A DNA stretch of 64,000 nucleotides from UBA2185 sp964564625 (GCA_964564625.1 CAZMBE010000006.1:1-64000), one strand, 5' to 3'; positions 8,866 through 18,195 are shown, numbered from the stretch's first letter. Numbers and translations: made by a program. Notes: generated from the sequence alone by a model not told the origin.

Positions 8866-9517
8866 TTTTATAAGCCCCCTTCTTGTATTATATAATGTAA
8901 TACAGTGTTATTCAAATATCATGCCGAAATCGTAACTAATTAATATGATATAGATGATTTTAAAAATGGGTTCCAGGGGGAACTCAATATTGTAGATAAA
9001 ACCGACAACGATCAGGTGATTTGTGGGTGCCAATGGTAGGTTATATGCATTATTACGGCAATATAGGTGATTATCTTGAAAATGTAAAGGAACCCGACAG
9101 TTTTACACTTATAACGTCGGGAAACCAGATTCTCAGCTATAAAAAAGCTTCTTTCTATCAGAAATATTCAAATTTTTTCATTAAAAGGGTTGAGGACTTG
9201 GTAGGTGAAGTCAACGATCCCGGTGGTTTGCAGTGTTGCAAAAAATCGGCAATTGGCTTTCTTGCTCAACCCTTTTTGTTGTCCATAAAGTGTTACCCTG
9301 GTGAAAATGCTGAATATCGGACCGTCAACGTTGATGTTATTTCCTCTTAATTCAATATCAATAAAAGGGCTGTTTCCCTTTGTGCCCGGCGACGGCTTCA
9401 GGGACGTTCTCTCCCGAATGGATGACTGCATCAATATTGTGGTAGCGCTGAGGGACGGTATGCAGGTGCGCGGGGGTTTTTTAGTCTTGGTGAATGCGTC
9501 CCTGCCTTTGTCACAGA
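8866..9517. other. Intergenic region with possible gene fragment
   Basis: About 650 bases between the PEP-CTERM gene and the lytic transglycosylase gene, which point the same way. It holds a plus-strand open frame (9021-9350, listed separately) that may be a decayed gene. Nothing else is clear. Confidence 0.4.
9021..9350 (+). pseudogene. Possible gene fragment, family not recognised
   Basis: This plus-strand open frame starts at a TTG and follows an in-frame TAA at 8997. The first 60 residues look protein-like (GDYLENVKEPDSFTLITSG, then YKKASFYQKYSNFFIKRVED), with balanced composition. After about residue 65 the translation becomes cysteine- and proline-rich and less convincing. There is no good ribosome site. 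I read it as a possible truncated remnant, but it could be a chance frame. No function is proposed. Confidence 0.25.
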
Positions 9518-10123
9518 TCAGATCTCGGGGAGGCGGGAACGGTTCCGCTCGTATTCTTCCATGACCTTCCGCGTGTACCAGGTCTTCGGCTCACTGTTTC
9601 TTTGCATGCTCTGACGGGCCCGGGTGAAGCCCACATTGTAGGCAAAGAGGACGGCGTAATCGTTGTCATAATGCCGGCTGAGAAACGAGAGGTAATAGAT
9701 GCCGAAGCGGACGTTCGCGTGGGGACAACGCAGCACATTCCGTTCGAAGGGGATGCCCACCTCCTGAGAGAACTCGCGGGCCACGATGGTCTTGACCTGC
9801 ATAATGCCAATGGCTCCGGCATCGGAGACCACGTCGTGACGGAAGTTGCTCTCGGCATCCATGACGGCCAGCACGAGACGGTAATCGACGGCATAACGCC
9901 GGGAGGCATCGTACATGGTCTTCGCTACATCCCGGAGTTCCTCGTCCGGGATACGGGCTTGCTTTTCCGCCAGGTGAGCCACGATCAGCTCTACGGCGCG
10001 TTCTTCTTCCCAGTTCAAATCGAAAATTAGGCCGCTATTCGTCTCGTCTAAAAAATTCAGGCTTGTCAGCGCAACAATACCAATGATCATTCCGAGGAAA
10101 GCCAATAGTTTTAAAGTTTTCAT
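9518..10123 (-). CDS. Lytic transglycosylase (SLT domain), membrane-anchored
   Basis: The protein has 201 residues. The ATG at 10123 is chosen because AAGGA is spaced 8 nt upstream and a hydrophobic anchor (LLAFLGMIIGIVALTSL) follows immediately. The upstream 56 codons of open frame look non-coding. The SLT domain (about 70-190) has catalytic Glu91 in AESNF, the SDAGAIGIMQV motif and AYNVG. It should cleave the MurNAc-GlcNAc bond of peptidoglycan, forming 1,6-anhydro ends, from the outer face of the inner membrane. It is short, with no LysM or other binding domain, so it is likely a housekeeping or remodelling enzyme. Confidence 0.88.
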   Translation of the reverse strand: MKTLKLLAFLGMIIGIVALTSLNFLDETNSGLIFDLNWEEERAVELIVAHLAEKQARIPDEELRDVAKTMYDASRRYAVDYRLVLAVMDAESNFRHDVVSDAGAIGIMQVKTIVAREFSQEVGIPFERNVLRCPHANVRFGIYYLSFLSRHYDNDYAVLFAYNVGFTRARQSMQRNSEPKTWYTRKVMEEYERNRSRLPEI

Positions 10124-10617
10124 GTCTTCCATCCTTCTTTCTTCTGCCCTGTCCCTCCTCCGGCCCATCGTATCGCAGGGCTTTGTCTCAAAAGTTTTCG
10201 CCGGGGAGAAACAGCGGGATAAGGAGACCGGAAGGTCGGGTTTTTTGAAGACGACTGTTACTTCATGCGTCTGATGTAATGGTATTGGCATTACTATACA
10301 AATCTATGGGCATAATTGCAAGAAAAAAGTGGCAAATTTCTTTTATTAGTAAATAAAATCAGTTACATAAGTGAATATCCACACCGACAGGGATGGGCAT
10401 CCGGGGTAAAAATACTTTCTGCCTCCGTTTTGCTGCAGACTTCCATGCATCCCTGTTCACTGAACGGGGTACTCTGGCAGATTTTTATAAATAATCCTTG
10501 TTCATTTTTTAAATCCTGCTTATATTGATTTCGATAAACTACGAGATTTTATATATTAATCTTATTCAGTGTATGGACTGAGACAACTCATTGATCATTG
10601 CGAGAAAGGATAACAGC
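10124..10617. other. Divergent intergenic region, nothing recognised
   Basis: About 490 bases between the transglycosylase gene and the enolase-superfamily gene, which diverge. It presumably holds both promoters. No repeat, RNA gene or strong hairpin stands out. Confidence 0.45.
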
Positions 10618-11856
10618 ATGGAGAAGATCAGCCGGGTCGAACTTTTTCACGTCAGCATCCCTCTGCCAAAGCCTTTTTATCCGGCCTGGATACCGGGATA
10701 CCCATCTACACACAGTAATATGACACTGATTCAGTTGACGACAACCTCCGGCATTACGGGCATCAGTGCAGGATATGCCATGGAACGAGAAAGGGAAGGC
10801 TTGGGAAACCTCCTGGGACCCTATCTTATTGGTCTCGATGCCACCAACATTTCTTTAGTAAAACAAAGACTCCGTGAGGCAAGCTATCTCGGATGGCGGA
10901 ATGTGTGGATAGAGGCAGCCTTGTGGGACATCAAAGGGAAACTGGAAAATCAACCTGTCTACAAATTGCTGAACCCGGATTCATCAACCGTGGATACGAT
11001 TCCTGTATACTGTTCCACGGGAGAAATCCACTCCCATGACCAGCGGCGGCAGGAACTCCTCAAAATTAAAGAGATGGGCTTTGCAGGCGTGAAGATGCGG
11101 GTACACGACTTTGAGATGGCGAAAGACATGGCCCACCTGGAACTGGCTCGCAAGACACTGGGCGATAATTTCATCATCGGCGTGGATGCAAACCAGGGAT
11201 GGCGGGTAACCATCATTGACGATGCCCCTGTCTGGGACCTTGAGCGGGCGACAGCGTTTGCAAAGGCTTGCGAAGCGCTGGATATCGCGTGGCTGGAAGA
11301 GCCTCTTGACATGTATGCGTGGGATGAACTGGGCGAGCTCCGTACCCGGACGAAGACAAAGATCGCCGGGGGAGAACTGAACGCGGGGTGGCATGAAATG
11401 AAGGTCTTTTTTGAAAAGGGGAGCTTTGATATATACCAGCCGGACGCAACGTTCAGTGGCGGCGTCACAGACTGTTGGCGTGTGGCAAAAGAATGCCTGC
11501 AGCGCGATCTTGACTTTTCCCCTCACACCTGGACAAGCGGCGTCGGTTTCTTAATCAATCTCCACATCCATGTCGCAGCCGGAGCAAAAACATTGTTGGA
11601 ATATCCCTATGAACCGCCGGGGTGGATCCCGGAGGCACGTGACGGTATCCTCACGGAACCGATTTTGATCGACAGGAACGGACATGTCCCCGTTCCTAAT
11701 ATGCCAGGGCTCGGCATCCGGTTGGACAAAGACAAAATGAAACGGTATGCGGTGAAGTTTTTTGAGATCACCGAGGCGGGCATTGCCTGGCAGGCTATTA
11801 AAACAAAAGGGCTTTTCACTGCCCTTAGCCTGGCAAAAAAGAAACGTAAATCCTGA
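10618..11856 (+). CDS. Enolase-superfamily (mandelate racemase/muconate lactonizing) enzyme
   Basis: This 412-residue enzyme is full length for the family. The ATG at 10618 is preferred over the upstream TTG because AAAGGA is correctly spaced. The barrel carries GVKMRVHD on strand two, the metal ligands in GVDANQGW, WLEEPLD and AGGELNAG, and the His-Asp dyad elements IYQPDATFSGG and FSPHTWTSG. The dyad places it in the mandelate-racemase subgroup, which mostly comprises acid-sugar dehydratases and racemases. The usual K-x-K is K-M-R here, so the lysine base on that face is missing, which favours a His-based dehydratase. The substrate is unknown and no sugar-transport neighbours help. Confidence 0.85.
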   Translation: MEKISRVELFHVSIPLPKPFYPAWIPGYPSTHSNMTLIQLTTTSGITGISAGYAMEREREGLGNLLGPYLIGLDATNISLVKQRLREASYLGWRNVWIEAALWDIKGKLENQPVYKLLNPDSSTVDTIPVYCSTGEIHSHDQRRQELLKIKEMGFAGVKMRVHDFEMAKDMAHLELARKTLGDNFIIGVDANQGWRVTIIDDAPVWDLERATAFAKACEALDIAWLEEPLDMYAWDELGELRTRTKTKIAGGELNAGWHEMKVFFEKGSFDIYQPDATFSGGVTDCWRVAKECLQRDLDFSPHTWTSGVGFLINLHIHVAAGAKTLLEYPYEPPGWIPEARDGILTEPILIDRNGHVPVPNMPGLGIRLDKDKMKRYAVKFFEITEAGIAWQAIKTKGLFTALSLAKKKRKS

Positions 11857-12048
11857 TGACGAAGAGCGAAACGCCAGACCGCGACTGTGAATCACCCCGG
11901 GAGTCAGTCTTTTTTTCGACTACACGACATTCTTTCCATTTTCCTAACCCTGCCATCATCAAGGAAAAGAAAGTCAATTCGGGACAAAAAATTCCCGCTC
12001 AGCACCCTTTTCACCGAGGGCTGAGGGAGGTGTAAGGAGGCTCGAGAC

Positions 12049-12954
12049 ATGAAAATTTTTATGACAGGCGGCACGGGATTTGTCGGAACGTCTCTGGCCA
12101 AACGTCTTATTTCAGAAGGCCACGAAGTTCTTATCCTGACGCGGGCACTCAGCGGCATGGAATTAAAAATGACGGGGCTCTCCTATCTCATAGGAAATCC
12201 GACCATGAAAGGAAAATGGCAGGAAGCCCTCCATGGACATGACGTAATCATCAACCTCGCCGGGGCTTCCATCTTCAGCCGCTGGACACGGGAACAAAAA
12301 AAGATTCTAGTGAGCAGCCGCATCGAGACAACCCGCAATCTGGTTGAAGAACTTCCAGACAGGGCAAAGCACATCACATTCTTCAGCGCATCAGCGGTGG
12401 GTTATTATGGTTTTCATGAAGATGACGAACTCATCGAATCATCTCCGACCGGCAATGATTTCCTTGCCCGGCTGGCTTATGATTGGGAAAAGGAGGCCCT
12501 GAAGGCGGATGCTAAAGGTACACGAGTCATCATTGCCCGCATCGGTATTGTTCTCGGTAAAAGCGGAGGTGCGCTGAGTCGTATGATACCGCTTTTTAAA
12601 TGTTTTTTGGGTGGACCGCTGGGCAGCGGACGCCAGTGGTCTTCCTGGGTTCACATGCACGATCTCATTGAAATATTTATCTTTTTGCTTAGCCGCAAAG
12701 ATATATCCGGCGCGGTTAATTTTTGCTCGCCAAATCCCGTCCGCAACAAGGACCTGGGAGAGGCTATCGGTAAAGTTCTGCACCGCCCCTCTTTTATGCC
12801 CGCGCCCGGCTTTATGATTGAGTTGATCCTTGGAGAGTTTGGTTCCGTGTTGCTCAAAGGTCAGCGCGTGATTCCCCGCCGTCTGCTGGATAGCGGATTT
12901 AAATTTCGCTACCCCCATATCGAAGAGGCGCTCAAGAACATTATTCACGATTGA
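12049..12954 (+). CDS. TIGR01777-type NAD(P)-dependent epimerase (YfcH family)
   Basis: This 301-residue short-chain dehydrogenase/reductase-like protein has a Rossmann fold at the N-terminus (MTGGTGFVGTSLAKRL), NLAGASIFSRWT and SASAVGYYG. It ends in the C-terminal DUF1731 helical region (AVNFCSPNP, PSFMPAPGFMIELILGEFG, LKGQRVIPRRLLDSGFKF) that defines the YfcH/TIGR01777 family. The family has no settled reaction. The start follows GTAAGGAGG with good spacing. It is flanked by an enolase-superfamily gene and pldA, with gaps over 190 nt, and seems independently expressed. Confidence 0.9.
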   Translation: MKIFMTGGTGFVGTSLAKRLISEGHEVLILTRALSGMELKMTGLSYLIGNPTMKGKWQEALHGHDVIINLAGASIFSRWTREQKKILVSSRIETTRNLVEELPDRAKHITFFSASAVGYYGFHEDDELIESSPTGNDFLARLAYDWEKEALKADAKGTRVIIARIGIVLGKSGGALSRMIPLFKCFLGGPLGSGRQWSSWVHMHDLIEIFIFLLSRKDISGAVNFCSPNPVRNKDLGEAIGKVLHRPSFMPAPGFMIELILGEFGSVLLKGQRVIPRRLLDSGFKFRYPHIEEALKNIIHD

Positions 12955-13237
12955 TGATACTATGTAGTTCCCTCCCCAAAACGTATCGCCCAACCAATAG
13001 ATTGCCCAACCCGGTACACACCTTTCCTCATCAGCAATATTTAATCCCATATTTTGTGGTCAGAATACCATTGACACACAATATCGTTCTTCATATACTC
13101 CCCCAACGAAAAGAGAAGTTCTTATCAATGCAACGGTGGTACACATTACGGCAGCATAGTAATAACCGGTGGTCTTTTCTTCCGGCTTTTGCAATCTATG
13201 GCTCCTGCATCTCTACAGTTGAACACAAGGAGGACTT

Positions 13238-14293
13238 ATGAAAAAGCTATTGAGTCTGTGTGGATTTCTTCGCGGTCGCACGTGCATGTGCATGTGCGGG
13301 ACGCTTTGCATGGCGGTGCTTTTTTTCTTTGCTGTCGCGGCCCGGGCGGATGTGCCGAAGAGCATCGAAGAATGCGCGAAGATTGATAACAGCACGAAAC
13401 GAATAGAGTGTTACGATAAACTTGCCGGACGCAAGGCGGCGCCGAGCGAACCGGCGGCTGCGGCCGCTCCCGCGGTAACGACTGAATCGCGAACAAAAAG
13501 TTCATATCTGGAGAAGCTCTGGGAGCTTGACAAGGAGTCCCGGCGTGGCAAGTTGGCAATATCAACTCACAGGTCGAATTACATTCTTCCCTTCACATAC
13601 GTCGAATCGCCAAACGAGAAACCCATACGGGAGGAGAATCCTCATAAAGAGCTCAAAAATCCCGAGGTGGCTTTTCAGCTCAGTTTCAAGGCGAAAGTGT
13701 GGCAGGATATCCTTAAACAAAACATGGATCTATGGGTTGCATACACACAGCGTTCATTCTGGCAACTCTACAATGACAAAGACTCTTCACCTTTTCGTGA
13801 GACCAACTACGAACCCGAAATTCTATTGAATTTTCGGACGGATTTTGATCTGATCTGGCTGAAGAACCGATTCATTAACATTGGCTTCAACCATCAATCC
13901 AACGGCCAGTCGGAACCTCTCTCGAGAAGCTGGAACCGCGCCGTGGCGAACTTCGGATTTGAAAGAGACAATCTTACTCTCATTCTGAAAACATGGTACC
14001 GGTTTCCGGAGAGCTCCGATGATGATGATAATCCGGACATAGAAGACTACCTCGGGTATGGTGAACTCTGGGCACACTATTTTTGGAATGGTAACAGATT
14101 CGGTGCAATGGTGCGGAATAATCTTAGATTCGGCAAAAATCGCGGTGCTGTCCAGCTCGAATGGGCCTTTCCGCTCTTTGAACGTGTGAGCGGATACATA
14201 CAGTACTTTAACGGCTATGGTGAGAGTTTGCTTGACCATGACCACAACATCAACCGCATAGGTATCGGTTTCATCATCAAAGACTGGGATTGA
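13238..14293 (+). CDS. pldA: Outer-membrane phospholipase A1 (OMPLA)
   Basis: This 351-residue outer-membrane beta-barrel hydrolyses phospholipids in the outer leaflet after dimerisation with calcium. A signal peptide (cleaved near AARA) is followed by a Cys-x-n-Cys module (EECAKIDNSTKRIECYD) and a low-complexity Ala/Pro linker. The barrel then contains AYTQRSFWQLYN, SSPFRETNYEPE and the catalytic GFNHQSNGQS with His219 and Ser221, followed by SRSWNR. The N-terminal cysteine module is an extra relative to the E. coli enzyme. The start has ACAAGGAGG. The next gene, glutaryl-CoA dehydrogenase, starts within 30 nt of its stop, which suggests read-through although the functions are unrelated. Confidence 0.93.
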   Translation: MKKLLSLCGFLRGRTCMCMCGTLCMAVLFFFAVAARADVPKSIEECAKIDNSTKRIECYDKLAGRKAAPSEPAAAAAPAVTTESRTKSSYLEKLWELDKESRRGKLAISTHRSNYILPFTYVESPNEKPIREENPHKELKNPEVAFQLSFKAKVWQDILKQNMDLWVAYTQRSFWQLYNDKDSSPFRETNYEPEILLNFRTDFDLIWLKNRFINIGFNHQSNGQSEPLSRSWNRAVANFGFERDNLTLILKTWYRFPESSDDDDNPDIEDYLGYGELWAHYFWNGNRFGAMVRNNLRFGKNRGAVQLEWAFPLFERVSGYIQYFNGYGESLLDHDHNINRIGIGFIIKDWD

Positions 14294-14321
14294 AGATGAT
14301 TCCGTGAGAGGAATAGAAGCT

Positions 14322-15497
14322 ATGAAACCATTTCGGGGCGTTGACTACTATTGGTGTGATGGCCTTCTGACGGAAGAAGAACGGAGCGTCCGCGAGACGG
14401 TCCGCCGGTGGGTGGAAAACGGGTACCTTCCGAAGGCGCGAGACTATTTTGAAAGGGGAGTCTTCGATACGGGCCTCATTCCGCAACTCGCAGAAATAGG
14501 TTTGCTGGGGATCAAGATCAAAGGATACGGCGGCGCGGGAATGAGCGACGGTGTCTACGGAGTAGTGTGTCAGGAACTGGAACGAGGCGACAGCGGCCTG
14601 CGTTCCTTTGTTTCCGTCATGAATTCCCTGGTCATGTACCCCATTTTTGCATTCGGGAGCGAGGAACAGAAAGAACGCTGGCTGCCTACCATGGCCCGCG
14701 GCGAAAAAATCGGGTGCTTTGGCCTTACGGAACCAAACACGGGGTCCGACCCGTCACGCATGGAAACCCGTGCCGTGCGGAAAGGCGGAGATTACGTCAT
14801 ACACGGCAGCAAGATGTGGATCACGAATGGAGAACTGGCTGATGTGGCCGTAATCTGGGCCCGTGCTGAAGAGGGGATTCGCGGTTTTTTAGTGGAGAAG
14901 GGCATGCCGGGATTTCAGGCGTATCCCATTCCTTATAAATATTCCCTGCGCGCATCGGTGACCTCGGAACTTAGTCTGGATGATGTGCGGGTGCCGGCGG
15001 AAAATATCTTGCCGGGCACGGACGGGCTGAGATCAGCCTTGATGTGCCTGAACGAGGCCCGCTATGGGATCGCCTGGGGAGCGGTAGGGGCGGCCATGGC
15101 CTGTTATGAAGTGGCCCTGGAATATGCAAAGAGCCGTATTCAGTTTGGCGTGCCGATTGCTTCTTTTCAAATGGTGCAGGCCAAGCTGGTGAAGATGCTG
15201 GCTGAAATTACAAAAGCGCAGCTGCTGTGCATCCAGCTTGGGAGAATGAAAGAGGCGGGGAGGGCACGGCATACCCAGATTTCTCTTGCCAAAATGAACA
15301 ATGTGGCGGAAGCGCTCAAGATTGCCCGCACGGCCAGAAACATCTTGGGAGCGAATGGAATCTCTCTGGAGTACCACATCATCCGTCATATGCTGAATCT
15401 CGAGTCGGTGTACACTTACGAAGGAACCCACGATATTCACATCCTGTCCATTGGGCGTGATATCACCGGATTTGATGCGTTTTCTGCCACGTCATAA
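14322..15497 (+). CDS. gcdH: Acyl-CoA dehydrogenase, glutaryl-CoA dehydrogenase type
   Basis: This 391-residue FAD enzyme was assigned by the GCDH signature YEGTHDIHILSIGRDITG, which contains catalytic Glu367. The substrate-carboxylate arginine equivalent is Arg94 in LRSFVSVMNSLVM. FAD/CoA motifs GCFGLTEPNTGSDP and KMWITNG are also present. It should convert glutaryl-CoA to crotonyl-CoA and CO2, or to glutaconyl-CoA if non-decarboxylating. Sequence alone does not decide this. The ATG at 14322 is preferred over the GTG at 14304 because GAGG lies at suitable distance. The convergent genes just downstream encode a 2-oxoacid:ferredoxin oxidoreductase and an ALDH7-type dehydrogenase, which could supply glutaryl-CoA from 2-oxoadipate. 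Confidence 0.9.
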   Translation: MKPFRGVDYYWCDGLLTEEERSVRETVRRWVENGYLPKARDYFERGVFDTGLIPQLAEIGLLGIKIKGYGGAGMSDGVYGVVCQELERGDSGLRSFVSVMNSLVMYPIFAFGSEEQKERWLPTMARGEKIGCFGLTEPNTGSDPSRMETRAVRKGGDYVIHGSKMWITNGELADVAVIWARAEEGIRGFLVEKGMPGFQAYPIPYKYSLRASVTSELSLDDVRVPAENILPGTDGLRSALMCLNEARYGIAWGAVGAAMACYEVALEYAKSRIQFGVPIASFQMVQAKLVKMLAEITKAQLLCIQLGRMKEAGRARHTQISLAKMNNVAEALKIARTARNILGANGISLEYHIIRHMLNLESVYTYEGTHDIHILSIGRDITGFDAFSATS

Positions 15498-15531
15498 GCG
15501 CTGCTAAATCCCTCTTGATTCAGGTGTGTTG

Positions 15532-16845
15532 TTACTTTCTTTCCTCAAGAGGCAGTATTGCGGCACGCTCCAGCGCCTCAAGGGATGCCTGGAGGCTTTT
15601 ACCCTGCGACGTTTGCCGGAGGGCGGAGGTGAGCATCTCAATAGTGACCGGGTCTCCCGTGCGGGCTAGCAGCACCAGTGCGGCCAGGGCCCATTCCGTC
15701 TTCGAAAAGGCATGTGCTTTAAAATCGATCTCACAAATGCGGGCGTTTGACGCGGGTATTTCCACTCCTCTTGCCATGATTACCCTGGACTCGGAAGCGG
15801 CCTTCGAAAAAATATCACGTTTCCGCGTCACCCCTTCCCGGGAGAGCGCCACAATCACGTCAGGTCGTTCAACACCCGTATAGATTATGGGTTCCGGGGA
15901 AATAATCAACTCCGTAACAGACGGTCCCCGCAAAACGGTGATGTCATAATCGTTCTTCTGAGTCACATGCATCCCGGACAAAATAGCCGCGTGAGCGAGC
16001 AGCGAACCCGCCGACTGGATCCGCTCCCCGGCGGCGCCCAGTAATACGACCTCACGTCGGGCTTGTACCGGCGGGGCAAAGCGCGTTTCAATTCCGCTTA
16101 TATCGTGACTCATGGTGTGCGCTTCACACTTTTCATGATAATGACTGCCGTATTCACGTCGCATATTGCCGGTTACAGGCCCGCAGAATGGAGGAATCTC
16201 CTTGATAAGGGTATCCAGGTCCCGGGAAGATACGGGATTACGTTTGAGATAGCGGCCTGTACAGAGCCCCCACAGATCTACCAGGGAAAAGCCTTCAAAG
16301 GATATGGCCTGCGCGAGTATTTCGGCGATGTTATCCCCGTAAATCGAAGCACGCGTGACATAGGGGGCGCCCGCGGCCGCGGCAACGCTGCACACATCCA
16401 TGGGTTTTTCCAGGATATTGAGAAAACCAGAAGAGACTGAGGCAGACGGGGGCGTTGTGCAGGAGAACTGGCCTCCCGTCATTCCAAAATTGAAATTGTT
16501 CAAAATGAGGAGTGTAATATCGAGGTTGCGGCGGCAAGCCGCAAGTAAATGGGCGCCGCCGATTCCCAATCCGCCGTCTCCCATGGTGACGATCACCTTG
16601 AGCTGCGGGCATGCGAGCTTGATGCCCGCGGCGTAAGTCAGGGCGCGTCCGTGAAGGCCGTGCAGTGCGTGCGTGGTGAAGTAGGTGTCAAACAGGCCGG
16701 AACAGCCGATATCGCTGACGATAGCAATTTCGTTCCCTTTGAGCCCCAGTTTTTGAAAAGCCTCATCCAGAAAACGGAGGCTGCGGTCGTGGGAGCAGCC
16801 CGGGCAAAACACCTGAGGCCGGGTAGGATTGAGCAGGCTATTCAT
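15532..16845 (-). CDS. 2-oxoacid:ferredoxin oxidoreductase, fused beta-gamma subunit
   Basis: This protein of about 437 residues has two parts. Residues 1 to about 245 form the thiamine-diphosphate beta subunit, with VFCPGCSH, VSDIGCSG, MGDGGLGIGG and FNFGMTGGQFS. Residues from about 258 to the end are a gamma-type domain (REVVLLGAAGERIQSAGSLLAHAAI and the ITVLRGPSVTELIIS strand). Beta-gamma fusion is less common than separate subunits. The ATG at 16845 is taken over the TTG at 16848, with GGGAGG upstream. It overlaps the end of the alpha gene by 8 nt, so the two are translationally coupled. No delta ferredoxin subunit is adjacent. It probably oxidises a 2-oxoacid to acyl-CoA plus reduced ferredoxin. 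Confidence 0.88.
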   Translation of the reverse strand: MNSLLNPTRPQVFCPGCSHDRSLRFLDEAFQKLGLKGNEIAIVSDIGCSGLFDTYFTTHALHGLHGRALTYAAGIKLACPQLKVIVTMGDGGLGIGGAHLLAACRRNLDITLLILNNFNFGMTGGQFSCTTPPSASVSSGFLNILEKPMDVCSVAAAAGAPYVTRASIYGDNIAEILAQAISFEGFSLVDLWGLCTGRYLKRNPVSSRDLDTLIKEIPPFCGPVTGNMRREYGSHYHEKCEAHTMSHDISGIETRFAPPVQARREVVLLGAAGERIQSAGSLLAHAAILSGMHVTQKNDYDITVLRGPSVTELIISPEPIIYTGVERPDVIVALSREGVTRKRDIFSKAASESRVIMARGVEIPASNARICEIDFKAHAFSKTEWALAALVLLARTGDPVTIEMLTSALRQTSQGKSLQASLEALERAAILPLEERK

Positions 16846-17959
16846 CAAGCACCTCCCGGACGATTTCCCCGGGGTTGATCAATTCACCGCTCATTTTGCC
16901 GAAAAAATCAACCCGCACGTCCCCAAGCACTCGCCGGACTTCGTGAACATACTGACCCAGGTTCATTTCCACCATCAGTACTCGTTCCATACCCGCGGCA
17001 GCCTCTCGCAAGACTGTTTCCGGTACAGGCCACAGGGTTTTCAGTATCAAGAGAGATACGGGTATGTATTTCTCCTGGAGAAGCGCCAGGCATGCTGCCT
17101 GTGCCGCCCGCGCCGTGACTCCGTAAGAGACAATTAAGGTCCGTGCACCCTCCCTCCGTTCGAACTGGAAGAAAGAATAACTTTCCACATGGGTTTCGAT
17201 CTTTCTTTGCAGACGGTCGACGGTTTCCTGAATTACCACGGGATCGGTCGTGATGTAACCTTCGGCTCCGTGGGTCGATGACGTCTGCCGGACGGGAATG
17301 GGGCCGCCGATGGGGAGAAAGGCGGGAACATCCTCACCCTGTTTCACCGCAAATGGGAGGAATGGGCCGGAGGTATGCCGTGTTCTTTCAATGACAGGTG
17401 GTTTGGTGATGGCCTCAAGGTCAAGGGATTCCCTGGTCATGCCGACCTCTTTGTTTGATGCCAGGAAGACGGGGCACCGGAACCGCTCGGCCAGGTTGAA
17501 TGCCTGGACAGTGAGAATAAAGCAGTCGCGCACATCGATGGGAGCCAGGACGATCACCGGGAGTCCGCCGCTCGATCCCCAGCGAAGAAACTGTATATCC
17601 CCGTCGGCGCCGCGCGTGGCGGACCCCGTTGAAGGGCCCTGGCGCATAACATCAACGATCACAATGGGGATTTCGCCTGCAATTGCAAAGGAGATATTTT
17701 CACTGTAAAGGCTGATGCCGGGACCTGAAGTCGCGGTCATGGCCTTCATGCCGGCCATAGACGCCCCCAGGCAATAGCCGATGGAGGCGATTTCGTCTTC
17801 CCCCTGGAGCACAATGCCTCCCGCTCCGGGAAGCCTTTCCAGCATGGCGGCAAGGAGGCTGCTGGCCGGGGTGATGGGGTAGGCGGCAAAGAACCGGCAG
17901 CCCGCGTAGATCGCCCCCATTGCTATCGCCTCGTTACCTTCTAAGAATAGGACACCCAT
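16838..17959 (-). CDS. 2-oxoacid:ferredoxin oxidoreductase alpha subunit
   Basis: This 373-residue alpha subunit of the KorA/VorB class starts with the pyrimidine-binding half (LEGNEAIAMGAIYAGCRFFAAYPITP, then GEDEIASIGYCLGASMAG and SGPGISLYSENI). The transketolase-C-like half follows (TLIVSYGVTARAAQ, MVEMNLGQYVHEVRRV). It pairs with the overlapping beta-gamma gene. The closest classes act on 2-oxoglutarate or branched 2-oxoacids. The neighbours ALDH7, RidA and glutaryl-CoA dehydrogenase make 2-oxoadipate a reasonable candidate substrate, which is inference. The ribosome site is weak. Confidence 0.88.
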   Translation of the reverse strand: MGVLFLEGNEAIAMGAIYAGCRFFAAYPITPASSLLAAMLERLPGAGGIVLQGEDEIASIGYCLGASMAGMKAMTATSGPGISLYSENISFAIAGEIPIVIVDVMRQGPSTGSATRGADGDIQFLRWGSSGGLPVIVLAPIDVRDCFILTVQAFNLAERFRCPVFLASNKEVGMTRESLDLEAITKPPVIERTRHTSGPFLPFAVKQGEDVPAFLPIGGPIPVRQTSSTHGAEGYITTDPVVIQETVDRLQRKIETHVESYSFFQFERREGARTLIVSYGVTARAAQAACLALLQEKYIPVSLLILKTLWPVPETVLREAAAGMERVLMVEMNLGQYVHEVRRVLGDVRVDFFGKMSGELINPGEIVREVLDE

Positions 17960-17998
17960 GATGATTCTAAGAGTCTGATTCTTCCCCCGGTCAGTTGT

Positions 17999-18030
17999 GA
18001 AAAGGATTCGAGGATCCGAGGATTGAATCG
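17999..18030. repeat. Half copy of the intergenic GGRTTCRAG repeat
   Basis: The stretch starts AAAAGGATTCGAGGATCC and continues with GAGGATTGAATC. It matches the left arm of the inverted repeat family seen complete at 27498-27632 and elsewhere. No matching right arm is found here, unless the adjacent terminator region represents it. Confidence 0.45.
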
Positions 18031-18133
18031 TTCAATTGTTTGTTTCCACTATCGCCGTTCGGACCATAGGCTGTTCCTACGATTCCCAGTGCCATTTATC
18101 AGTCAAAACCTGTATAGTGTCCCCGATTTTGTT

Positions 18134-18165
18134 AAAAAACCCCGCTCTCCTCGAGACTCAGGGTT
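18134..18165 (-). terminator. Terminator after the aldehyde dehydrogenase gene
   Basis: On the minus strand AACCCTG...CGGGGTT pair (18165-18138) around a CTC/GAG core, followed by a run of T (18139-18134). It lies 30 nt after the ALDH stop and separates the ridA-ALDH unit from the downstream 2-oxoacid oxidoreductase pair, which should then have its own promoter. Confidence 0.65.
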
Positions 18166-18195
18166 ATCATTGGAAGTGGGTATTAACTCCTCTTA

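Noticed and set aside
9494..10030. 178-codon plus-strand open frame
   Set aside because: It is the antisense shadow of the lytic transglycosylase, whose catalytic motifs are clear.
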